From Prevotella sp. UBA4330 (lineage in GTDB: Bacteria > Bacteroidota > Bacteroidia > Bacteroidales > Bacteroidaceae), in NCBI GenBank assembly GCA_002394385.1, contig DGTS01000011.1:251240-315239 (forward strand): DNA of 64,000 nucleotides, read 5' to 3'. Below are positions 34,297-41,549 of the stretch, piece by piece. A program made the position numbers and the translations under genes. Below the pieces are notes generated by a model. That model did not search any database. It saw only the letters and a list, made by a program, of their open reading frames with translations, and was not told the origin of the DNA. How positions within the stretch are numbered: position 1 is the stretch's first letter; the number at the start of each line of letters is the position of its first letter.

Positions 34297-34770
34297 TTAG
34301 TCCCACGCCGAAGGGTAAGTGGCAACTACAGAGAGCGACTGGTCTTCCTCGTCGCGTATGATAGAGAGAATATACTCCGGTTCTTCATCGCCAGTCTCAT
34401 CAACGAAATACACCTTTGCACCAGCCAAGTCCTCGTCATTCTCGCTCTCAATAACTTTATTGTTGCCTATTATCAGTTGTTGCAATTCGGCACCCTCGTC
34501 AATGCTCTCAACCTCTGCACCCAGCATGATGGTAGAAATCTTGTCGTTATCGTCGAACTGTACAATGAGAAGGTCGTAATCGATGCCGTTACGCTCCACG
34601 TCGAGGAAGATGAACGTGTTGGCTTCCTGGTCAATCATTATGCTGTCGCAGTCAACCGATACGGCTGCCGCTTGCTCCTGTGTCATTCCGAACTTAAACC
34701 CTAAGACATCCTGCGCATTTACTGAAACGCTCGCCACAATGAAGGCAAGCACAAAAAACAATTTCTTCAT
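34297..34770 (-). CDS. Secreted acidic protein of unknown function
   Basis: A 157-residue protein from the ATG at 34770. An upstream in-frame ATG at 34809 lies before the -7 element (34796-34803) and is rejected. The signal peptide ends near SVNAQ. The mature part starts VLGFKFGMTQEQAAAVS, resembling the substrate-like start of small Bacteroidetes periplasmic proteins, and is rich in Asp and Glu (SIDEGAELQQL, ESENDEDLAG). No family could be named. It probably folds as an alpha/beta domain in the periplasm. Confidence 0.75.
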   Translation of the reverse strand: MKKLFFVLAFIVASVSVNAQDVLGFKFGMTQEQAAAVSVDCDSIMIDQEANTFIFLDVERNGIDYDLLIVQFDDNDKISTIMLGAEVESIDEGAELQQLIIGNNKVIESENDEDLAGAKVYFVDETGDEEPEYILSIIRDEEDQSLSVVATYPSAWD

Positions 34771-34795
34771 TTTCCTTTTATGCATAAAAACGGTG

Positions 34796-34803
34796 CAAAT
34801 ATA
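34796..34803 (-). promoter_or_regulatory. -7 element TATATTTG
   Basis: Consensus octamer on the minus strand, 25 bp before the start at 34770. Confidence 0.65.
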
Positions 34804-34913
34804 GTCCAATAGTTCCTAACTGCCAAAACAAAAGCGATTTATTTTCTATAACCCCCTTTTTTCTTGACACATGTTTTTCCGAGGACACCTGACTAACCAA
34901 ATTCTTTCTTTTT

Positions 34914-35708
34914 TCACTTCTCGTACTCCCTTACTGTCATTATTCTTTCCTTTCTGTCCCCATCTATTATAAAGCATTGGCGTGAGTCTATCATGGCAAG
35001 ATTGTCGCACTCCACCATGCTGCCTTCTTTTCTTAGTCTTGTATGTCCGAAGACCTGGAAAACATGATTCAAGTCGTAAACATCTGGCGCATCAGGAATG
35101 GAATGCTCATTTACGTCTGCCCACAACACGCCGCCAGTCTTCTCGCCAAACCACGAGCGACTGTTGCCAATGACAGACAACAGTTCCTGCCCTTCATGTT
35201 CGTCGTCCATCATATTAATCCTGTCTATGATGTCCTGGTCGGCAATAGAAACCTTATTATCTGGAAGCATCCACAGGTTATCATTCACCTTCTTGAGCCA
35301 ATACAATGTAACTCCTGCATGCGAGAAGATATACGGAATACCATTAACCTCCTCCTTATGTATAATGCCGAACAAGTCCTTGTTTTGCTTGAAGAACTCA
35401 TGATTCCTGTTCCAGTTATTCCTGTCTTGCCGTGTACCGCCAGCAAGTTCATTAAACAATTCCGAAGCATAGTGTTGGTCGTGATTACCTTTCAGCAGAA
35501 CAACCTTCTCCATATTCTCCTGCTTCAGCGCAATGATTTCCATCAGGTTCTGATAGATGTCATCAGCCACCCCATCCTCATCCTCGTAAGGGTCAAGATA
35601 GTCACCAAGGAAAACCACCCTGTCCACCACGTCAATATACTTCTGCACAGGCTCCTTCCAAAACAACCGCCCGTGCACATCAGGCAACACTAATATTCTT
35701 TTCGTCAT
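34914..35708 (-). CDS. Calcineurin-like metallophosphoesterase
   Basis: A 264-residue phosphoesterase. Metal-ligand motifs are LVLPDVHGR (residues about 6-13), VVFLGDYLDPY near 31-41, LLKGNHDQHYASE near 72-84, and a later FSHAGV and GHTRLR. The di-metal site is complete. The substrate is unknown; the protein lacks a signal peptide and so acts in the cytoplasm, with protein phosphate, nucleotides or RNA ends possible. A HAD phosphatase gene (35784) and a SanA-like gene lie upstream on the same strand. Confidence 0.88.
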   Translation of the reverse strand: MTKRILVLPDVHGRLFWKEPVQKYIDVVDRVVFLGDYLDPYEDEDGVADDIYQNLMEIIALKQENMEKVVLLKGNHDQHYASELFNELAGGTRQDRNNWNRNHEFFKQNKDLFGIIHKEEVNGIPYIFSHAGVTLYWLKKVNDNLWMLPDNKVSIADQDIIDRINMMDDEHEGQELLSVIGNSRSWFGEKTGGVLWADVNEHSIPDAPDVYDLNHVFQVFGHTRLRKEGSMVECDNLAMIDSRQCFIIDGDRKERIMTVREYEK

Positions 35709-35783
35709 GTAATAAAATATTGGTTAGTTAATCTTTAATTGTTCTAGAGTTCTTATTATACCCTCCAGTCTCGTCATAATAAT

Positions 35784-36302
35784 CTATTGTGTATTAAGGT
35801 TCTTCAAAATCGCTATAACTTTTTCTGCATCTTCCTCCGTGATTCCCACTACGGGGTTTATCTGCACAAAGTGGTCCTGCTGGTCGGGAAGCATGTCGCA
35901 GACATCATCGAGAATGGCGTATTGAATAACGTCCTTACCGTTCTTCGACAACCATTCTTTTATCTCGTGTCCTTTGCCCGCCATCGCATCCCAGTCTTCA
36001 AGATTGGCGTTGAGCAGCATTTCGTCGCTCATGGTGTTCGGGGTAATCCCGATGATCTTGCCAGGCAAGTTCCTTTCTTCCCACATATCCGTCATAGCAG
36101 ACAGTCCCCAGAACTTCCACGACGACGAGACAACGATATCCGCGCCCGTCTCGTCAATAATCCGTTTTAAATTAGCAACCGCCTCCGGATCAAAGGCATA
36201 CCCATACCTATCGACAGGAGCAATGTCGTTTTCATAGCAATGCTCATGATGCCGTTCTGTGTTCAGCACACCGTCAAAGTCCAAGAACAATATCTTCTTC
36301 AT
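35784..36302 (-). CDS. HAD-family phosphatase (HAD_SAK-like)
   Basis: A 172-residue protein with the HAD nucleophile motif FLDFDGVLNT (residues 5-14), motif II IVVSSSWKFWG near 57-66, and the acidic motif YAILDDVCDML near 128-138. The arrangement matches the HAD domain found in RNA-repair-related proteins and in many single-domain phosphatases. It lies directly before the metallophosphoesterase, so the two may act on related substrates. The spacer of 75 bp between them shows nothing clear. Confidence 0.8.
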   Translation of the reverse strand: MKKILFLDFDGVLNTERHHEHCYENDIAPVDRYGYAFDPEAVANLKRIIDETGADIVVSSSWKFWGLSAMTDMWEERNLPGKIIGITPNTMSDEMLLNANLEDWDAMAGKGHEIKEWLSKNGKDVIQYAILDDVCDMLPDQQDHFVQINPVVGITEEDAEKVIAILKNLNTQ

Positions 36303-36327
36303 ACGTTTATTATTTTCTGCCCTATTA

Positions 36328-36948
36328 CTAATATGTCAGCAAATCCCAGAACATCTTCACCCTTGCGAAATACTCGCGTATAGTGGTGAGAAAAGCCCTC
36401 CTTGTCTTGGGCATCTCCGCATTATATGCCTGCAGGTGCTCTACGTCCAGCCCCAGATGCTCCGCCAGATACAAAGCCCTTTCATTATGGAACTCCTGAG
36501 ATATTATCGTGAAACTCCTTAGCCCGTACACCTTATTAGCATTTACTACGGAGTTGATGGTTCGGTATCCCTTCCCGTCAAGGATGATATCATCTGCCGG
36601 AACGCCACGTGCAACAAGCGAGTCCCTCATGCACTCCGTTTCATTGACGCCGTCAAGACTATCCTCGTCGCCGCTAATCAATATCTTCTCTATCTTCCCC
36701 GCCTTATACAACCGTTCCGCCGCATCAACGCGATAGATAAAGAAATAGTTCGTGATTTTCGTCACCCGCGCCTTAGGGTTAGTGCCCAGCAGCAGCCCCG
36801 CCTTATTATGCCGTATGCTGTCTATCTCATAAAAAGCCTTCCCCTCCGCGTTGCTCGATACCAAATGGTCGCAAAGCAGCATTAACACGGCGCACAGCAC
36901 CGTCATTACGCCCACCACACAAGCAATCCTTTTTGTCACCTTTCTCAT
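36328..36948 (-). CDS. SanA/ElyC/YdcF-family membrane protein
   Basis: A 206-residue protein with one N-terminal membrane segment (about residues 8-27) and a DUF218-type domain: NKAGLLLGTNPKAR near 48-61, KILISGDEDSLDGVNETECM near 89-108, and LDGKGYRTINSVVNAN near 122-137. SanA of enteric bacteria affects envelope permeability and vancomycin resistance at high temperature, and a role in envelope lipid or peptidoglycan metabolism is likely here. The -7 element TATCTTTG is at 36972-36979. Confidence 0.85.
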   Translation of the reverse strand: MRKVTKRIACVVGVMTVLCAVLMLLCDHLVSSNAEGKAFYEIDSIRHNKAGLLLGTNPKARVTKITNYFFIYRVDAAERLYKAGKIEKILISGDEDSLDGVNETECMRDSLVARGVPADDIILDGKGYRTINSVVNANKVYGLRSFTIISQEFHNERALYLAEHLGLDVEHLQAYNAEMPKTRRAFLTTIREYFARVKMFWDLLTY

Positions 36949-36971
36949 AAAGAAACAATTATCTTCTTTTG

Positions 36972-36979
36972 CAAAGATA
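36972..36979 (-). promoter_or_regulatory. -7 element TATCTTTG before the SanA-like gene
   Basis: Minus-strand consensus octamer, 23 bp before the start at 36948. Confidence 0.65.
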
Positions 36980-37099
36980 CGAATAAAAAGCGAAACTAAC
37001 TAATTATTATATGTATAACTTGCGTGTGTATTTCACAGTATGCCCTCATCTCTTTATGGACAAAGCCAAGCAACAACGGACGAAGCCACCGCAACTTCG

Positions 37100-37491
37100 T
37101 CACTTGTTGATAATCCACAATCCATTCTTCCGGCTGCCCTGTCTGCTGACTATGCCGATATCTTTAAGTCTTTTCATCAACTTCTCAACACCGCGCAGAC
37201 TCATACCTATACGTTCTGCCGCTTCTGTGGCTGTTAATGAAGGGTTGGAGTTCAGTAATAAAAGAAGCCGTTTGTCATTTTTACCGAACTTTATACCATA
37301 CTTTATACCGAACTCTTCGCCAAATTTTAAACCGAACTCCTTATCTATTCTATGGAATCGGCTACTGTCATGGACAGTTCTTCTCCTTGATGTTCCTTTA
37401 GCGTCTTGTATATTTCGCCAAGCATGAAATCAATGAAAGGTCCCGACTGAGCAACTTTTGTACTGGCAGTGATGGCATCGTAATATGCAAC
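37100..37491 (-). pseudogene. C-terminal remnant of a Fic-family protein
   Basis: On the minus strand, from about 37491 the frame reads YYDAITASTKVAQSGPFIDFML and then GEIYKTLKEHQG, the C-terminal end of the Fic core. It stops after SMTVADSIE, and a different frame continues with EFGLKFGEEFGIKYGIKFG and a winged-helix segment (LLNSNPSLTATEAAERIGMS, ending GLWIINK) to a TGA at 37100. The N-terminus with the HPFxxGNGR catalytic motif is missing. It is a dead gene with at least one truncation and one frameshift. It lies at the edge of a repeat-rich, gene-poor stretch, in keeping with loss of a mobile segment. Confidence 0.75.
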
Positions 37492-37687
37492 TTACTGAAA
37501 ATGGTGGTATGTACATATCGTTTTCTCCTTTCGTTCAAAGGTCAACAGTTGATTCCTGCAATATTTATATTACTATATCTAATCTGCAAAAATACTAAAT
37601 TATCTGGAAAACGCCAACTCTTTTAGTTATAATTTCATGATTATTTCGGAACATGCGTAAGGTTATGGTTATAAGTCTTATGGAAAC

Positions 37688-38098
37688 GGTCACGGTCACA
37701 GTTGTGACCATGTGACCTCTAGGTCCTCAGCAGGATATATTATTAGATGCAAATATCAGTAAATCAATAAGTTATATAGATATAGATTCTACCCTACTCT
37801 GCGGTCACATGGTCACAGTTGTGACCGTGTGACCATTCATCACGCAGAGAAATTATCCTATTATTAATATAAGTATTTGTATATCAGTATTTTATGCATA
37901 TTATGCTTTACTCCTTTCGCTCTGCGGTCACATGGTCACAGTTGTGACCGTGTGACCATTAATGACTCGCAACATCGTTGGGACATATTTGTAAACAACT
38001 ATATATCAACATGTTACAAATCATATGACTGATGCATCTCCTCTGCGGTCACATGGTCACACGTGTGACCATGTGACCGTGACCGTGTGACCGTGACC
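37688..38098. repeat. Cluster of four GGTCACA palindromes at about 120-bp spacing
   Basis: Copies lie at 37688-37717, 37803-37834, 37926-37957 and 38047-38098. Each has GGTCACATGGTCAC facing GTGACCGTGTGACC around a short centre, and copies 2-4 are preceded by CTCTGCGG. The last is extended by more GTGACC units. The spacers between are AT-rich and unrelated to each other. No gene is seen from 37492 to 38332. Confidence 0.9.
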
Positions 38099-38262
38099 AA
38101 ATAGTGTCTTTTCCTGATTATGGTTCTTTGCTGGTAACGACGGGTTCCAGGATATGCCTTTCGCTTGCAGAGCAGCCGTGTTTCAGATGGCCAGATGCGG
38201 TTGATGAGGGTGCGAAAGATGGTTTATGGGGAGGCGAGGGATGGCTTGTGGCGAACGGGCAC

Positions 38263-38309
38263 AAAAACAGCCGCGCTGCAATCTCCTGTGGGTTGCAACG
38301 CGGCTGTTT
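38263..38309 (-). terminator. Strong terminator after the 37-residue ORF
   Basis: AAACAGCCGCG pairs with CGCGGCTGTTT in a stem of about 16 bp with one mismatch. Read on the minus strand it is followed by T5. Confidence 0.85.
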
Positions 38310-38332
38310 GTTTCATTCATAGTATCATCTCA

Positions 38333-38446
38333 TCAGTTGTACCAGATAGTTGTGTTGGACGACTCGTTGTACATCCGATCTTCGTCGTTATAGACGTTGT
38401 CGAGTTCGAAGTCTTCCTGATTGTGGCACTTTGGCTTAATGTTCAT
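38333..38446 (-). CDS. 37-residue small protein, unknown
   Basis: The ATG at 38446 is preceded by AAGGAGG at the ideal distance, which is rare in this phylum, and the stop is followed after 24 bp by a strong terminator. The product begins MNIKPKCHNQEDFELDNVYN and ends SSNTTIWYN; it is acidic and rich in Asn, Tyr, Asp and Glu, with one cysteine and no signal peptide. A tiny upstream ORF (MINY, near 38459-38473) has its own AAAGGAG. The unit may encode a secreted signal, a modified-peptide precursor or a toxin-like peptide; no homologue is recognised. Confidence 0.6.
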   Translation of the reverse strand: MNIKPKCHNQEDFELDNVYNDEDRMYNESSNTTIWYN

Positions 38447-38732
38447 AATATAGCCTCCTTAATAGTTTATCATATCGGTGCTCCTTTCCCGATTTTAGTT
38501 AAACACTATGTCAGCCTGGAGCACATGGTCTGACTTATTATCCCAATTGCAAATGTACAAAGAAAAAAGATAGAATCCAAACTTTTGGAACGATTTTTAA
38601 TCAAAATACCAATATTTGGTTATGTTTTAAAATATTTTTAACCGCTGTGCTTATATTTTATAAGTCATGCGTTGTGCTGTTCTGCTCGCTGACTCCACAT
38701 GTCTTGCATCATGGTTGACGGCAAGCGGGGAA

Positions 38733-38820
38733 GTAAAATAGGCTATATTACTGACCAAAATAGGCTATATTGGTTGGTAAAATAGGCTATTTTACTTTGC
38801 GATATAGGCTATTTTACTTT
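38733..38820. repeat. 22-bp-period array C (four units)
   Basis: Units start at 38733, 38755, 38777 and 38799 with cores such as GTAAAATAGGCTATTTTAC. It begins 25 bp past the 3' end of the outer membrane protein gene. Confidence 0.93.
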
Positions 38821-38845
38821 TCAAGTGGATGCTGACGGTATGGCA

Positions 38846-39379
38846 TTACCAGTCTATTCCGCGATAAGGAAAGTCGTTGTAGTGGTTGCCGAAGGTCATT
38901 GCTGGGAGCCAAGAGGGCTCGGAACGTCCTTCCACAGAGACGGTGACGCTGAACATGCGGTTGGGACTGTAGCGCACGGCGGCACCGATGCGGTCGCCCA
39001 CATCGTTCATATAGAACAGCGGCAGGGGCATTTCGGGCTTTAGGAACGACTTCTGCCCATAGATGTAAGCCTCCCAGTGCTCGTCGAAACGATAGCCGAG
39101 CACGGCGTTGACGCCCGCGTCGCGGTAACTGCTGTGCCTCCAGTTGATGTTCCTGAAATAGCCGCCCACGGAGAGCCACGCGCGGTTGGACAGCGGCACC
39201 GAGTAGCGCGCGTCGATACTCTGGGCAAAGCCTGTGCCGCCAACACGATGCTTCCCGAACGAAGTGAACACGCTGGCACCGAACGAGACATGGAATCCCG
39301 AGTCGGGCCTGGCTACCTCCTGTGCCTGCACTGCAAGGCTGCCGAGTGCCATTATAAGAATGAATAGGAACTTCTTCAT
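38846..39379 (-). CDS. Small outer membrane beta-barrel protein, unknown
   Basis: A 177-residue protein from the ATG at 39379, chosen because the -7 element (39388-39395) lies just before it and a signal peptide starts there (KKFLFILIMALGSLAVQAQ). The mature part alternates hydrophobic and polar residues as in an eight- to ten-stranded barrel (FHVSFGASVFTSF, then WLSVGGYFRNINW, then MFSVTVSVEGRSE). It ends in an aromatic residue (GIDW), typical of outer membrane insertion. The family and ligand are unknown. Confidence 0.75.
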   Translation of the reverse strand: MKKFLFILIMALGSLAVQAQEVARPDSGFHVSFGASVFTSFGKHRVGGTGFAQSIDARYSVPLSNRAWLSVGGYFRNINWRHSSYRDAGVNAVLGYRFDEHWEAYIYGQKSFLKPEMPLPLFYMNDVGDRIGAAVRYSPNRMFSVTVSVEGRSEPSWLPAMTFGNHYNDFPYRGIDW

Positions 39380-39387
39380 ATCACGGG

Positions 39388-39395
39388 CAAAGATA
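39388..39395 (-). promoter_or_regulatory. -7 element TATCTTTG 8 bp before the OMP start
   Basis: Minus-strand consensus octamer that fixes the start at 39379 and implies a very short leader. Confidence 0.6.
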
Positions 39396-39490
39396 ACGTG
39401 AAGTTTCGTAATGCCAAAACTTATTAAGTCTTTTTCGGTGTTTTTTGTTTGATTAACATAATAATTCACGGTATTATAGCATTTTTTAAT

Positions 39491-39498
39491 TATCTTTG
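39491..39498 (+). promoter_or_regulatory. -7 element TATCTTTG of the TPR gene
   Basis: 29 bp before the ATG at 39528. Confidence 0.65.
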
Positions 39499-39527
39499 TA
39501 GCCTGAACAAATAGAAACGAAGTCGAA

Positions 39528-40379
39528 ATGAACTTTTTCAAGACATTGTTCGGGGGCAAGCCTAAGACTCCCGAGGAAGACAAGAAGGAAACGGAGGCGC
39601 ACAACTTAGACGTGCTGAAGTACGACGGCAAGCAGGCTATGATGCAGGGCAATGCCGACTATGCCGTGAAATGCCTCACACACGCGCTGAAGATAAAGGA
39701 CGACCCCGAGACACGCGACTATCTCAGTCAGGCGCTGATACGCCAGGGCGACCTGCTCATGGCTTACGAGCATCTGCAGAAACTCGCCGAGACGGAGCCC
39801 GACAACGTGAAGATTTACATGCGCATGGCCCATGTGGCTTATATGATGGAGGACTACAACGCCATGTCCAACGCCTGCGAGAAGGCAATGCTGATAGACA
39901 AGGACATGCCCGAACTGATGTACCTCTATGCCCAGGCATGCATCGGGCTTAACGACTCGTCTAACGCGGTGGCTATGCTCACGAAGGCAATAAACCTGCG
40001 CGAGGACTACGGCGACGCTCGTCTGCTGCGCGGCGAGACGCTACTTGACGAGGGGAACATCGCCGAAGCCAGCGAGGATGCCCTGTGGCTGAAGGAGCAT
40101 TTCAGCGACGTGGAGGAGGTGCTGATGCTCAACGGAAAAATTGAGAAGGCGAAGGGCGAGACGGAGAAGGCCATGCAGACCTTCAATGACATCATCGACC
40201 TGAACCCGTTCTCGATAGATGCCTACCGCGAGCGCGCTGCCATAAAACTGGAACAGGGCGACAAGGCGGGGCACGACGAAGACATGGAGAAGATAGCCGA
40301 AATGACTCCCGAGAACAACGAGGAGGACATCGAGGAGAAGACGCGGCAGGCCTACAAGAACAGCAATCCATTCGGTTAA
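39528..40379 (+). CDS. Tetratricopeptide repeat protein
   Basis: A 283-residue cytoplasmic protein, almost wholly TPR. Helical repeats are visible at about residues 35-68 (GKQAMMQGNADYAVKCLTHAL), 69-102, 103-136 and on to 250 (KGETEKAMQTFNDIIDLNP). The N-terminus is charged and has no signal peptide; the last 30 residues are acidic (ENNEEDIEEK). It probably binds a partner protein, which cannot be identified. It is followed by a secreted protein gene 60 bp away on the same strand. Confidence 0.88.
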   Translation: MNFFKTLFGGKPKTPEEDKKETEAHNLDVLKYDGKQAMMQGNADYAVKCLTHALKIKDDPETRDYLSQALIRQGDLLMAYEHLQKLAETEPDNVKIYMRMAHVAYMMEDYNAMSNACEKAMLIDKDMPELMYLYAQACIGLNDSSNAVAMLTKAINLREDYGDARLLRGETLLDEGNIAEASEDALWLKEHFSDVEEVLMLNGKIEKAKGETEKAMQTFNDIIDLNPFSIDAYRERAAIKLEQGDKAGHDEDMEKIAEMTPENNEEDIEEKTRQAYKNSNPFG

Positions 40380-40439
40380 AACTACTATACTGCTGAACTC
40401 CCAAAGCATGCGACAGTTGAAACATAAAACTAAATAAAC

Positions 40440-41177
40440 ATGAAAAAGACTATCATCACCGCAATGATGTGCCTCATGGCTGTTATCGGCGTCAGGGCAC
40501 AGGAAAACATTACTTATGAGGCATGGGAAGGAACGCTGAACAAGGGCAAGACTCCCGTGCAAGTATTTATGGAAAAACGCGACGACGGACTCGTTGCAGG
40601 ATGGATACGCTATCCACAGGCACAGAAACCAGAATATATATTCCTCGTGGGAAATGCCGGAGAGCAGGAAAGCGTGGGACAGTATATAAGCATCTATGAG
40701 TATCAGAAGAACGGTCACCAGAATGGTGGTATGTTTCTCAAGAAAGAAGGCAATACATATAGCGGCACATGGCAGCATCTGGACAAAGAGATTGACATAG
40801 TGCTCACCGGAAACATCGACTATCCCGAAGAACTGAAAGGGCAACTGACACCCGCCACACGTAAGGAGATAGGCAGGAGGTACACCTTCTCGTACGACCA
40901 CATCACGGGCGACGAGCGTGGAGGAACGGCGGAATTCACCATCAAGGGCACCGAGAAACTGTCTTACAACATCAGCGTCTATGCCCCCAATATTGCGGAG
41001 GGCGAGGGCGTGGGAGCACTCTTCAACAACATCATGACCGGTGTTGAGGAAGAGGCCAACTACGAGTTCCACGCAGAGTTCTTCCCCCGCTTCTGCATCA
41101 TCACCGACATCGTGGGACCAGAGATGGGCTTCTACGGCGCTTGGACATCGTTCGCCCATGTGTATATTAAAAGGTAA
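40440..41177 (+). CDS. Secreted protein of unknown function
   Basis: A 245-residue protein with a signal peptide to about residue 20 (GVRAQ). The N-terminal part resembles small-molecule or polysaccharide-interacting domains with repeated Gly-Thr patterns (EGTLNKGKTPVQVFMEK, then KKEGNTYSGTWQ). The second half (SYDHITGDERGGTAEFTIKG) has the pattern of a beta domain. No family is recognised. Its 3' spacer has repeat copies (41184-41280). Confidence 0.75.
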   Translation: MKKTIITAMMCLMAVIGVRAQENITYEAWEGTLNKGKTPVQVFMEKRDDGLVAGWIRYPQAQKPEYIFLVGNAGEQESVGQYISIYEYQKNGHQNGGMFLKKEGNTYSGTWQHLDKEIDIVLTGNIDYPEELKGQLTPATRKEIGRRYTFSYDHITGDERGGTAEFTIKGTEKLSYNISVYAPNIAEGEGVGALFNNIMTGVEEEANYEFHAEFFPRFCIITDIVGPEMGFYGAWTSFAHVYIKR

Positions 41178-41183
41178 TCAATA

Positions 41184-41280
41184 AGGAAACAAAAGAAAGA
41201 AATTAGAATAATTGGAATAATCTCACTCCTTTGCTAATGACTCCCCTCCCCCTACATGGGAGGGGAAAAGTAAGGAGGCC
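41184..41280. repeat. Composite spacer repeats (GAAATTAGAATAATTGGAAT and G/C-run palindrome)
   Basis: AAAGAAATTAGAATAATTGG at about 41193-41212 recurs in the hairpin at 47619-47690. It is followed by a CTCCCCTCCCCCTACATGGG palindrome of the G/C-run family. Confidence 0.7.
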
Positions 41281-41330
41281 ATGCCAATTTGACAGAAAAT
41301 CACTTTTCAACGAAAAAAAGTATCAAAATG

Positions 41331-41362
41331 TTTGCTTGTTTCGTGAATTTGTTTTACTTTTG
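41331..41362 (+). promoter_or_regulatory. Promoter of the aromatic amino acid operon
   Basis: TTTG (41331-41334) and TACTTTTG (41355-41362) with 20 bp between them, the standard Bacteroidetes layout. It lies 27 bp before the leader peptide ATG. Confidence 0.8.
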
Positions 41363-41389
41363 CACCCGAGTTAATTAAAACAAAGAGAA

Positions 41390-41467
41390 ATGAATAAGTC
41401 ATACGCATCTTTCTATTACTTCTACTTTTACTTTGCAGGGAACTGTGAAGCGGGAAGTTGCGTGTAG
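41390..41467 (+). CDS. Phe/Tyr-rich leader peptide (25 residues)
   Basis: ATG at 41390, TAG at 41465-41467. Residues 8-15 are FYYFYFYF; in all, four Phe and five Tyr occur in 25 residues. Position, directly downstream of the operon promoter and upstream of a terminator, is that of an attenuator leader peptide. Charged tRNA-Phe and tRNA-Tyr would let the ribosome finish; stalling on these codons would free the segment 41446-41455 to act as antiterminator. The peptide itself is probably not functional after translation. Confidence 0.9.
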   Translation: MNKSYASFYYFYFYFAGNCEAGSCV

Positions 41468-41543
41468 ATTTCAACTTAAGACAAACAAACGAAACAAAAT
41501 ATACGTTTAAGTCCCGCTTCATGATGATTGAGGCGGGATTTTT
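41446..41543 (+). promoter_or_regulatory. Transcription attenuator (antiterminator/terminator pair)
   Basis: The terminator stem is TCCCGCTTCA (41512-41521) with TGAGGCGGGA (41529-41538), followed by T5 (41539-41543). The segment TGAAGCGGGA (41446-41455), inside the leader peptide frame, is perfectly complementary to 41512-41521. It competes with the terminator, one G-U pair of which makes it slightly weaker. The terminator ends 6 nt before the pheA start. The design is that of ribosome-mediated attenuation sensing Phe and Tyr. Confidence 0.85.
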
Positions 41544-41549
41544 GATAAT

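Noticed and set aside
37011..37427. Plus-strand open frames over the Fic remnant
   Set aside because: They are shadows of the minus-strand Fic C-terminus.
37688..38098. CRISPR array
   Set aside because: The repeats are long perfect palindromes with spacers of about 90 bp, differ in length, and no cas genes are present.
38104..38322. 72-codon open frame on the plus strand
   Set aside because: It overlaps the terminator hairpin of the 37-residue ORF and shows no protein features.
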